Below, piece by piece: positions 1 through 5,309 of a stretch of 8,272 nucleotides of DNA. This DNA comes from an uncultured Microbacterium sp. (GTDB taxonomy: Bacteria; Actinomycetota; Actinomycetes; Actinomycetales; Microbacteriaceae), in NCBI GenBank assembly GCA_937926065.1, contig CALANM010000137.1, forward strand, positions 1-8,272, read 5' to 3'. Position 1 is the stretch's first letter; each line of letters starts with the position of its first letter. The notes below the pieces were generated by a model. That model searched no databases and was not told where the DNA came from. It was given only the letters and a program-made list of their open reading frames with translations. The position numbers were made by a program, and so were the translations under genes.

Positions 1-5
1 CGCGC

Positions 6-25
6 CCGCCGCTGAACCGCGGCGG
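6..25 (-). terminator. Hairpin just after the ArsR gene, possible terminator
   Basis: A perfect inverted repeat has 7-nt arms, CCGCCGC at 6-12 and GCGGCGG at 19-25, around a 6-nt loop. On the minus strand it begins directly after the stop codon of the ArsR gene (26-28). No T tract follows before the window edge, so it would be a GC-only terminator at best. In DNA this GC-rich, 7-nt arms can occur by chance. Confidence 0.35.
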
Positions 26-421
26 TCAGCGGCCGGGGATGCGCTTGAGGACGTTCTCGAGCGCGTGCTTGGTGGAGGCCGCGGCCCGGCCCACGAGGTC
101 GGCGGCCGCGACGGCCGACTCAGGGAGCGTGACCGCCGGCGTCGCCGACTCGTCGATGACGAACGGCATGAGCCACTCGTCGACCTCGTCGAGCGGCGCC
201 GGCGACAGGCTGTAGTAGCGGTGCTGCCCCTCCTCGCGCACCGACACGAGCTCCGCGTCGCGCAGCACCTTCAGGTGCTTCGACACGGTGGGCTGGCTGA
301 CGCCGAGCTCCGCGACGATCTGCGACACGCTCGTCCCCCGTCCATCGGCGCCGCGCTCGCGCAGCAGCTGGAGGATGTCCCGACGGGTGCCGTCGGCGAT
401 CACGTCGAAGATGTCCGCCAT
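26..421 (-). CDS. ArsR-family winged-helix transcriptional regulator
   Basis: A 131-residue DNA-binding protein of the ArsR/SmtB type, probably a dimeric repressor. It opens with the usual first helix (FDVIADGTRRDILQLL, residues 5-20). The helix-turn-helix lies at about 31-54, with the recognition helix in SQPTVSKHLKVL (42-53). The beta wing is at about 58-72 (VREEGQHRYYSL). Residues 75-131 form a longer, Ala-rich, probably helical tail that could support dimerisation. The protein has no cysteine, so the thiolate metal sites of ArsR and CadC are absent; a His/Asp site or a non-metal signal remains possible. The ATG at 419-421 sits 6 nt from a TAACCT hexamer, suggesting a leaderless transcript. 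It is divergent from ktrB across 70 nt, so control of itself and of the potassium operon is plausible but unproven. The family is clear; the ligand is unknown. Confidence 0.9.
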   Translation of the reverse strand: MADIFDVIADGTRRDILQLLRERGADGRGTSVSQIVAELGVSQPTVSKHLKVLRDAELVSVREEGQHRYYSLSPAPLDEVDEWLMPFVIDESATPAVTLPESAVAAADLVGRAAASTKHALENVLKRIPGR

Positions 422-427
422 GCCCTT

Positions 428-433
428 AGGTTA
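428..433 (-). promoter_or_regulatory. -10-like element of the ArsR gene (leaderless)
   Basis: Read on the minus strand, this is TAACCT, ending 6 nt before the ATG. With standard -10 geometry, transcription would start on or next to the A of the start codon. The purine run AAGGG lies between them, only 1 nt from the ATG, too close to serve as a Shine-Dalgarno site. No good -35 is visible 17 nt upstream. The same hexamer occurs before upp. Confidence 0.5.
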
Positions 434-452
434 GCCCGCGCGCGCGTCGGAG

Positions 453-483
453 TACCATGACAACGATTCTTCCGAGAGAGGGG
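453..483 (+). promoter_or_regulatory. Probable ktrB-ktrA promoter -10 and ribosome binding site
   Basis: TACCAT at 453-458 matches the TANNAT pattern of a sigma-70-type -10. It would put the transcript start near 465 and leave a leader of about 25 nt. That leader contains a purine-rich Shine-Dalgarno-like run, GAGAGAGGGG (474-483), 5 nt before GTG 489 and 8 nt before ATG 492. The candidate -35 (TTAGCC at 431-436, 16-nt spacing) is weak and overlaps the opposing ArsR -10, so the two promoters could interfere. Confidence 0.4.
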
Positions 484-491
484 CGCACGTG

Positions 492-1934
492 ATGGCGGGC
501 GACACCGTCGGCGCCCGTGCGTGGCGCCGGTTCTCGGGCAGTGCGAGAGGTCTGTGGCAGCGTTTCCGCGACCTCACGACGACGTCGCCGGCCCGCTACG
601 CCGTGCTCGTGTTCACGGCGCTCGTGCTGCTGTTCACCGCGCTGTTCTCACTGCCGGCGGCCGCCGCCGACGGCCGTCCGACGCCGCTGGCCGACGCGCT
701 GTTCACCGCCGTGTCGACGATCTGCGTCACGGGGCTGTCGACCGTCGACATGGGCACGCACTGGTCGCCGCTGGGGCACGTGCTCGTCTTCATCGGCGTC
801 AACGTCGGCGCGCTCGGCGTGCTGACCCTGGCATCCATCCTCGGCGTCATCATCTCGAAGCGCCTGGGCCTGCGCGCCAAGCTGATCGCGGCGGGCGACT
901 CCAACCCTCTGCGCATCCATGGCGGGCCCGTCAACGAGGGTCAGACGGTTCGCCTGGGCGACGTCGGCCAGCTGCTGTCGACCGTCGCCCTCTCGACCCT
1001 CGTGATCGAGCTGGTCATCGCGATCCTGCTGTACCCCTCGCTCATCGTCAACGGCGTCGACCCGCTGACCGCGCTGTGGGAGGCGCCCTACTACTCGGCG
1101 ATGGCGTTCACGAACACCGGCTTCTCTCCCAACCCCGAGGGCCTGACGCCGTTCGCGAAGGACTACGTCATGCTCACGGTGCTCATGACGGGCGTCTTCC
1201 TCGGGTCGATCGGCTTCCCCGTGATCTTCACCCTCTGGCGGCACCAGTGGCACGTGCGTCGCTGGTCGCTGCACGCGAAGCTCACGATCATCACGACCAT
1301 CCTGCTGTTCTTCGTCGGCGCGGGCGTCTTCGTGCTCCTCGAGTACGGCAACCCCAAGACGTTCGGCACCCTCGACGCGTGGGACACGACGTTCCAGGCG
1401 CTGTTCCTGTCGGCCATGACGCGCTCGGGCGGCTTCTCGATCATCGACATCGGCGACCTCGAAGGCTCGTCGCTCGTCGTGGGATCGATGCTGATGTTCG
1501 TGGGCGGCGGCTCGGCATCCACCGCGGGCGGCATCAAAGTGACGACCCTCGCCGTCCTCGCCCTCGCCGTGTGGTCGGAGGCGAAAGGCCGCCAGAGCGT
1601 GCAGGTATTCGGCCGCCGCATCCCGAGCGACGTGCAGCGCGTCGCCCTCTCGGTCGTCGCGTGGGGCGCCACCATCGTCGCGCTCTCCACGATCACGATC
1701 GCGCAGATCACCAAAGCGCCCGTCGAGATGGTGCTGTTCGACGTCATCTCGGGCTTCGCTACCGTGGGTCTGTCGACCGGTCTGACCGCCGGGCTCCCCG
1801 ACTCCGCCTCGTATGTGCTGGCACTGACGATGTTCATGGGCCGCGTTGGTACAGTGACACTCGCTGCGGCCGTGGCCGCGACAAGCCGATCGCAGCACTA
1901 CTCGCTGCCCGTCGAAAGGCCGATCGTTGGTTGA
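492..1934 (+). CDS. ktrB: KtrB/TrkH-family potassium uptake channel subunit
   Basis: Ion-conducting membrane subunit of a Ktr/Trk potassium uptake system, 480 residues, close to the KtrB size. Four pore repeats are visible, each with its selectivity-filter glycine. Counting from ATG 492, the motifs are TGL (80-82), NTGF (208-211), SGGF (312-315) and TVGL (424-427). The Gly/Ser-rich intramembrane gating loop typical of KtrB (GGGSASTAGGIK, about 338-349) follows the third repeat. The first about 35 residues are basic and cytoplasmic. The C-terminus carries the family GRVGTVTLA segment. GTG at 489 is directly before the ATG and would add one residue; ATG has the better spacing from the purine run at 474-483. 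The next gene, ktrA, overlaps it, so the two are co-transcribed and translationally coupled. The family is certain; Ktr rather than Trk is inferred from the size and the single-RCK partner. Confidence 0.95.
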   Translation: MAGDTVGARAWRRFSGSARGLWQRFRDLTTTSPARYAVLVFTALVLLFTALFSLPAAAADGRPTPLADALFTAVSTICVTGLSTVDMGTHWSPLGHVLVFIGVNVGALGVLTLASILGVIISKRLGLRAKLIAAGDSNPLRIHGGPVNEGQTVRLGDVGQLLSTVALSTLVIELVIAILLYPSLIVNGVDPLTALWEAPYYSAMAFTNTGFSPNPEGLTPFAKDYVMLTVLMTGVFLGSIGFPVIFTLWRHQWHVRRWSLHAKLTIITTILLFFVGAGVFVLLEYGNPKTFGTLDAWDTTFQALFLSAMTRSGGFSIIDIGDLEGSSLVVGSMLMFVGGGSASTAGGIKVTTLAVLALAVWSEAKGRQSVQVFGRRIPSDVQRVALSVVAWGATIVALSTITIAQITKAPVEMVLFDVISGFATVGLSTGLTAGLPDSASYVLALTMFMGRVGTVTLAAAVAATSRSQHYSLPVERPIVG

Positions 1935-2598
1935 GCAGATCAGAACCGACGCCCCTGTGCTCGTGATCGGCCTCGGGCGCTTCGGCGCCGCGTGCGCCGG
2001 CGAGCTCGACCGGCTCGACCGAGAGGTGCTCGCGATCGACGCGAACCTCGAGCTCGTGCAGAAGTGGTCGGAGCGGGTGACCCACACCGTGCAGGCCGAC
2101 GCACGCAACATCGAAGCGCTCAAGCAGATCGGCGCGCAGGACTTCCAGGTCGCGATCGTCGCGACCGGCTCGTCGATCGAGGCCTCGGTGCTCATCACCG
2201 CCAACCTCGTCGACCTCAAGGTGCCGCAGATCTGGGCGAAGGCGGTGTCGCAGTCGCACGGCAAGATCCTCGCCCGGGTCGGCGCGAACCACGTCATCTA
2301 CCCCGAGCGCGAGGCCGGCGAGCGCGTCGCGCACCTCGTCAGCGGACGCATGCTCGACTTCATCCGCTTCGACGACGACTTCGTGCTCGCCAAGATGTAC
2401 CCGCCCAAGTTCATCCGCGGCGTGGGCCTGAATGAGTCGGGCGTGCGCACGAAGTACAACGTCACCGTCGTCGGGGTGAAGAGCCCCGGCAAGCCGTTCC
2501 GCTACGCCGAGGCCACGACGGTCGTCACCAACCACGACCTCATCATCGTCTCGGGCACCAACTCCGACATCGAGCGCTTCGCCGCGCTCGACCGCTGA
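1927..2598 (+). CDS. ktrA: KtrA/TrkA-family RCK regulatory subunit of potassium uptake
   Basis: Cytoplasmic gating subunit of the potassium channel, 223 residues, with one RCK unit as in KtrA; TrkA has two. The Rossmann-type RCK_N domain has the nucleotide loop GLGRFG (15-20), the acidic residue at the end of strand 2 (Asp37 or Asp38 in LAIDAN), the VQADAR segment (55-60) and VATGSS (78-83). RCK_C covers about 140-215. In known KtrA proteins RCK_N binds ATP/ADP and RCK_C can bind cyclic di-AMP; here that is inference. The start is TTG at 1927, with GAAAGG (1914-1919) 7 nt upstream. The only near alternative, GTG 1957, would remove residues just before the first strand. The frame overlaps the end of ktrB by 8 nt, as expected for coupled translation. 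Convergent proC follows after 45 nt. Confidence 0.93.
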   Translation: MVEQIRTDAPVLVIGLGRFGAACAGELDRLDREVLAIDANLELVQKWSERVTHTVQADARNIEALKQIGAQDFQVAIVATGSSIEASVLITANLVDLKVPQIWAKAVSQSHGKILARVGANHVIYPEREAGERVAHLVSGRMLDFIRFDDDFVLAKMYPPKFIRGVGLNESGVRTKYNVTVVGVKSPGKPFRYAEATTVVTNHDLIIVSGTNSDIERFAALDR

Positions 2599-2635
2599 GC
2601 TTCACTCACGCGCCGCCGCGACGACACAGGCGGAT

Positions 2636-2658
2636 GCCGTGGCTCAGGAGCCTGCGGC
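2636..2658. terminator. Imperfect hairpin between convergent ktrA and proC
   Basis: GGCT (2641-2644) pairs with AGCC (2649-2652) around a CAGG loop. An outer GCCG (2636-2639) pairs with CGGC (2655-2658) across a small asymmetric bulge. It covers the proC stop codon and begins 38 nt after the ktrA stop, where a shared terminator would be useful. It has no T tract and the pairing is short, so support is modest. The rest of the 45-nt gap shows nothing recognisable. Confidence 0.3.
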
Positions 2659-3471
2659 GAGCTCGCGTGCGCGGGCCAGCGCGGCATCCGTCGCCTCGGC
2701 GAACAGGCCGGCGAGGTTCGCGCCCTGCAGCACGGCGATCGCGCGCTCGGTCGTGCCCTTGGGGCTCGTGACGCGTCGGCGCAGCTCAGCCGGGTCTTCT
2801 CGCGTCGCGTCGAGCAGCGCAGCGGCGCCGATGAAGGTCTGCTCCGCCATGAGGCGGGCGTCGTCCTCCGAGAAGCCCTTTCCGCGCGCGGCCTCGGTGA
2901 GCTCCTCGATCAGCAGGAACACGTACGCCGGCCCGGAGCCCGAGATCGTCGACAGCGCGTCGATGCGGTCTTCGGCGAGCTCGATGACCGACCCGCACGT
3001 CTCGAACAGGCGCCGGACGACGGCGACGTCGTCCGCGGATGCCGTGGTGCCCGCGGCGATGCCCGTGACGGCCTTGCCGACGACCGCAGGCGTGTTCGGC
3101 ATCGACCGGACGACGGGGACGGCGTCGCCGACGATCGACTCGAAGGTCGCGATCGTGACGCCGGCGGCGAGACTCACGACGATCGTGCCGGGTCGCAGCG
3201 CGGGCGCGATCTCGCGCAGGAGGTCAGGCACCATGACGGGCTTGACGCCGATCAGGACGATGTCGGCGGATTCCGCCGCCGTGAGGTTGCCGTCGGGCGC
3301 GTCCTCGAGCGCGATGCTCGTGACGCCCGGCAGGGCGACGGCCGCGGCGCTCGCGGCGGTGCGGTTGGTCACCGTGAGGCGAGATGCCTCGCCCGAGCGA
3401 ACGAGCCCCTGGAGGATCGCACCGCCCATCGAACCGGCACCGAGGATCGCGATCGGAGGCAGCGCTGTCAT
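2644..3471 (-). CDS. proC: Pyrroline-5-carboxylate reductase
   Basis: Catalyses the last step of proline synthesis, reducing 1-pyrroline-5-carboxylate to proline with NADPH or NADH in the cytoplasm. The chosen protein has 275 residues, normal for ProC. The N-terminal Rossmann fold starts IAILGAGSMGGAI (7-19), followed by IGVKP (74-78). The conserved VRSMPNTPA (121-129) and the catalytic/dimer region STISGSGPAYVF (174-185) follow. The ProC signature segment TSPKGTTERAI is at 235-245. The reading frame is open to 3597 and has another ATG at 3478-3480. ATG 3469-3471 is preferred because the Rossmann strand begins six residues later and a TAGGAT hexamer lies 7 nt upstream. The residues encoded above it are Arg/Pro-rich and unlike the family. 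It is a single gene, convergent with ktrA and divergent from the hydrolase. Confidence 0.95.
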   Translation of the reverse strand: MTALPPIAILGAGSMGGAILQGLVRSGEASRLTVTNRTAASAAAVALPGVTSIALEDAPDGNLTAAESADIVLIGVKPVMVPDLLREIAPALRPGTIVVSLAAGVTIATFESIVGDAVPVVRSMPNTPAVVGKAVTGIAAGTTASADDVAVVRRLFETCGSVIELAEDRIDALSTISGSGPAYVFLLIEELTEAARGKGFSEDDARLMAEQTFIGAAALLDATREDPAELRRRVTSPKGTTERAIAVLQGANLAGLFAEATDAALARARELAAGS

Positions 3472-3478
3472 GTGCTCC

Positions 3479-3484
3479 ATCCTA
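3479..3484 (-). promoter_or_regulatory. proC: -10-like element of proC (leaderless)
   Basis: On the minus strand this reads TAGGAT, ending 7 nt before the ATG at 3471 and overlapping the alternative ATG at 3480. If used, the transcript would begin at the start codon and the upstream ATG could not be translated. No convincing -35 is seen 17 nt upstream. Confidence 0.45.
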
Positions 3485-3565
3485 CGGAGCGCCGCAGACG
3501 GGGCCTCCTCCCTCGCGCGGGTGAGAGGACGCCGTGAGGGCCCGTATGCGACACGCGCCCGGGGA

Positions 3566-3571
3566 TATAGT
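3566..3571 (+). promoter_or_regulatory. -10 element of the alpha/beta hydrolase gene
   Basis: TATAGT matches the TATAAT consensus at five of six positions and stands out as an AT-rich island (GGGGATATAGTC) in very GC-rich DNA. Transcription would start near 3578, leaving a leader of about 67 nt. The -35 region (around 3543-3548, CGTATG) is poor. It lies in the 173-nt proC/hydrolase gap, which otherwise holds the proC -10 and a pentamer repeat. Confidence 0.5.
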
Positions 3572-3594
3572 CGAGACGACGGCGGTCTGCGCCT

Positions 3595-3619
3595 CACCTC
3601 ACCGCACCGCAGCGCACCG
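3595..3619 (+). repeat. Five-copy CACCG pentamer repeat in the hydrolase leader
   Basis: Five successive 5-nt units read CACCT, CACCG, CACCG, CAGCG and CACCG. They lie between the predicted transcript start (about 3578) and the Shine-Dalgarno site of the hydrolase gene. The unit is not a multiple of three and the tract is outside any supported reading frame. It may be chance low complexity. Confidence 0.55.
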
Positions 3620-3644
3620 CCCGTGATACTGCGAAGGACGTGTC

Positions 3645-4757
3645 ATGACCCTGTTCGACGGCATCACATCCCGAGTGATCGAGACCGACCGCATCGTCGT
3701 CGGGCTGCTGGAGCGCACCGGCGACGACCCGAGCACTCCCGCCGACCGCACGATCGTGCTGATCCACGACAACGTCTCCTCGAGCCTGTTCTGGCAGGAG
3801 CTCATGCAGGATCTCCCGAGCGACCTGCGCGTGATCGCGATCGACCTGCGAGGGTTCGGCAACAGCGAGCACGCCCCCATCGACGCGACGCGCGGAGTGC
3901 GTGACTTCAGCGACGACGTGCATGCGGCGCTCACGGCACTCGGCATCGAGACGGCGCACTTCGTCGGCTGGTCGCTGGGCGCGGGCGTCGTCATGCAGTA
4001 CGCGCTCGAGCACCCCGTGCTCTCGCTCACTCTCGAGGCGCCTGTCTCGCCCTATGGCTTCGGCGGCACGCGCCGCGACGGGTCGAGGCTCACCGACGAC
4101 GACGCGGGTGTCGGCGGCGGCGCGGCGAACCCCGACTTCGTGCAGCGCCTCACCGACCACGACACGACCGACGAGGCGCAGACCTCGCCCCGCAGCGTGT
4201 TCCGCTCGGGCTATGTGGCCCCGGACTACGAGTCTCCCTACGAGGACGTCTGGGTCGAGTCGATGCTCTCGACCTCGACGGCGACCGGCAACTACCCGGG
4301 CGACTCCGTCGACAGCGTGAACTGGCCCGGGTTCGCCGCCGGCACGACGGGCGTGCTCAACGCGATGGCGCCCCAGCACTTCAACGTGTCCGGCATCGTC
4401 GACCTCGACCCGAAGCCCCCGGTGCTCTGGGTGCACGGCACGGAGGATGCCATCGTGTCGGACGAGTCGTTCTACGACGTCAACCACTGGGGTGCGACGG
4501 GCGCGATCCCGGGGTGGCCAGGCGAGGACGTCGCACCCGCGCAGCCGATGGTGTCGCAGACGCGCGACGTGCTCGAGCTCTACCGGCAGCGCGGCGGCAA
4601 GGTCACCGAGCTCGAGCTCGAGGGCGTGGGTCACTCGCCGCACCTGGAGCGTCCGGCGCAGTTCCGCCACGCTCTTCTGTCGGTGATCGGGTACCTCGGC
4701 AGCCCTGCCTCTCCGGCACCGCCGACCGAGGCGATCATCATCAGCTCGTCGGACTGA
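3645..4757 (+). CDS. Alpha/beta-fold hydrolase, substrate unknown
   Basis: A 370-residue serine hydrolase of the alpha/beta fold, probably cytoplasmic, since no signal peptide is seen. The catalytic triad can be read directly: Ser110 in the nucleophile elbow GWSLG (108-112), Asp268 in HGTEDAIVSD (264-273) and His330 in GVGHSPHLERP (327-337). The oxyanion strand reads IVLIHDN (37-43), so the usual HG is HD. The family motif DLRGFGNSE is at 67-75. A lid domain fills about 135-250, and a Trp/Pro-rich insertion (about 279-305) separates the Asp and His segments. The tail 353-370 is Pro/Ser-rich. The start has a good GAAGGA site (3633-3638) 6 nt upstream. An esterase, epoxide hydrolase, dehalogenase or lactonase role cannot be told apart, and the neighbouring genes give no hint. 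Confidence 0.9.
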   Translation: MTLFDGITSRVIETDRIVVGLLERTGDDPSTPADRTIVLIHDNVSSSLFWQELMQDLPSDLRVIAIDLRGFGNSEHAPIDATRGVRDFSDDVHAALTALGIETAHFVGWSLGAGVVMQYALEHPVLSLTLEAPVSPYGFGGTRRDGSRLTDDDAGVGGGAANPDFVQRLTDHDTTDEAQTSPRSVFRSGYVAPDYESPYEDVWVESMLSTSTATGNYPGDSVDSVNWPGFAAGTTGVLNAMAPQHFNVSGIVDLDPKPPVLWVHGTEDAIVSDESFYDVNHWGATGAIPGWPGEDVAPAQPMVSQTRDVLELYRQRGGKVTELELEGVGHSPHLERPAQFRHALLSVIGYLGSPASPAPPTEAIIISSSD

Positions 4758-4796
4758 CGCCGCCGCAGCCGGCATACTGACCTCCCGCGCGGCGTC
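4756..4796. terminator. Inverted repeat between convergent hydrolase and tadA genes
   Basis: Perfect 8-nt arms, GACGCCGC at 4756-4763 and GCGGCGTC at 4789-4796, enclose a 25-nt loop. The left arm starts inside the stop codon of the hydrolase gene and the right arm ends 6 nt before the tadA stop. The placement suits a shared terminator, but the loop is long and there is no T tract. Confidence 0.3.
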
Positions 4797-4802
4797 CGCG
4801 GC

Positions 4803-5276
4803 TCAGGGGTCGCGCCGCGCGAGGAAGAACTCGCGCAGCAGCGCGGCCGCCTCCTCGGCTTCGATGCCGCCGACGACCTCGCTGCGGTGGGGGAGGCGCC
4901 GATCGCGAAGCACGTCGAAGACCGATCCGGCAGCGCCGGCCTTGTCGTCCCACGCACCGAACACGACGCGCCCGACACGCGCCTGCGAGATCGCGCCGGC
5001 GCACATGATGCACGGCTCGAGCGTGACGACGAGCGTGCAGTGCTCGAGATTCCATGACTCGAGCGCCTCGGCGGCGGCCCGGAGCGCGACCACTTCGGCG
5101 TGGGCGAGCGGATCGTGGGTGACCTCACGGAGATTGCGCCCCTCGGCGATGATCTCGCCCGCCAGGTCGGTCACGACTGCACCGACGGGGATGTCGCCGT
5201 GGGCTGCTGCTTCGGCGGCCAGTTCACGTGCGCGCTTCATCGCGACCAGATCGGTGCGCCGGGCAGGGAGACTCAC
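4803..5276 (-). CDS. tadA: tRNA-specific adenosine deaminase TadA
   Basis: Converts adenosine to inosine at the wobble position 34 of tRNA-Arg(ACG), an essential zinc-dependent editing step. The protein has 157 residues with the TadA/CDA signatures: HAE (59-61), giving zinc ligand His59 and catalytic Glu61, and PCIMC (88-92), giving zinc ligands Cys89 and Cys92. With the start at GTG 5274-5276 these fall within two residues of the E. coli TadA positions 57, 59, 87 and 90. The N-terminus (SLPARRTDLVAMKRALEL-like, followed by GDIPVGAVV at 27-35) also fits the family. The frame is open to 5348, but a longer form would run into upp. An internal ATG (5238-5240) would delete part of helix 1. A TACGCT hexamer 6 nt upstream supports this GTG as a leaderless start. 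Confidence 0.94.
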   Translation of the reverse strand: MSLPARRTDLVAMKRARELAAEAAAHGDIPVGAVVTDLAGEIIAEGRNLREVTHDPLAHAEVVALRAAAEALESWNLEHCTLVVTLEPCIMCAGAISQARVGRVVFGAWDDKAGAAGSVFDVLRDRRLPHRSEVVGGIEAEEAAALLREFFLARRDP

Positions 5277-5282
5277 AGGCCC

Positions 5283-5304
5283 AGCGTATGCCCAGGTAAC
5301 CTGG
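5283..5304. promoter_or_regulatory. Compact divergent tadA/upp promoter region with a palindrome
   Basis: Two back-to-back -10-like hexamers share a 33-nt gap. TACGCT (minus, 5288-5283) lies 6 nt from the tadA GTG, and TAACCT (plus, 5297-5302) lies 7 nt from the upp ATG. A palindrome, CCAGGT-A-ACCTGG (5292-5304, 6-nt arms), covers the upp -10 and sits in the tadA spacer. A fair tadA -35 (ATGACC on the minus strand, 5306-5311, 17-nt spacing) overlaps the upp start codon. The upp -35 is poor. Both transcripts appear leaderless. Confidence 0.45.
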
Positions 5305-5309
5305 TGGTC

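Noticed and set aside
1..15. Possible 3' end of a plus-strand gene (frame 1 ends in TGA at 13-15)
   Set aside because: Only four codons are visible, so there is nothing to support it.
648..2297. Long minus-strand open frame opposite ktrB and ktrA
   Set aside because: Its product is a low-complexity Arg/Asp/His mixture with no domain, and it lies antisense to two clear genes. High-GC DNA keeps such frames open by chance.
2630..3047. 13-nt direct repeat GCGGATGCCGTGG at 2630-2642 and 3035-3047
   Set aside because: One copy is intergenic and the other is coding in proC. There is no flanking mobile-element structure, and both copies contain the frequent GGATGCC word.
3472..3597. N-terminal extension of proC up to 3597, or start at ATG 3480
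   Set aside because: The added residues are Arg/Pro-rich and unlike ProC. The Rossmann strand begins six residues after ATG 3471, and the -10-like TAGGAT overlaps the ATG at 3480.
2639..3904. Plus-strand open frame across proC and the start of the hydrolase gene
   Set aside because: It is antisense to the whole of proC and out of frame with the hydrolase. Its composition is Ser/Arg/Ala-rich with no recognisable motif.
4608..4622. Palindrome GAGCTCGAGCTCGAG
   Set aside because: It is read in frame as alternating Leu-Glu codons in the hydrolase, where CTC and GAG are the preferred codons. This is enough to explain it.
3594..4775. Minus-strand open frame opposite the hydrolase
   Set aside because: It is rich in Arg, Asp and Val with no domain, and is fully explained as a shadow of the hydrolase gene.
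5100..5309. Upstream extension of upp
   Set aside because: It lies antisense to the conserved part of tadA, while Upp from 5310 already has full length and a normal N-terminus.
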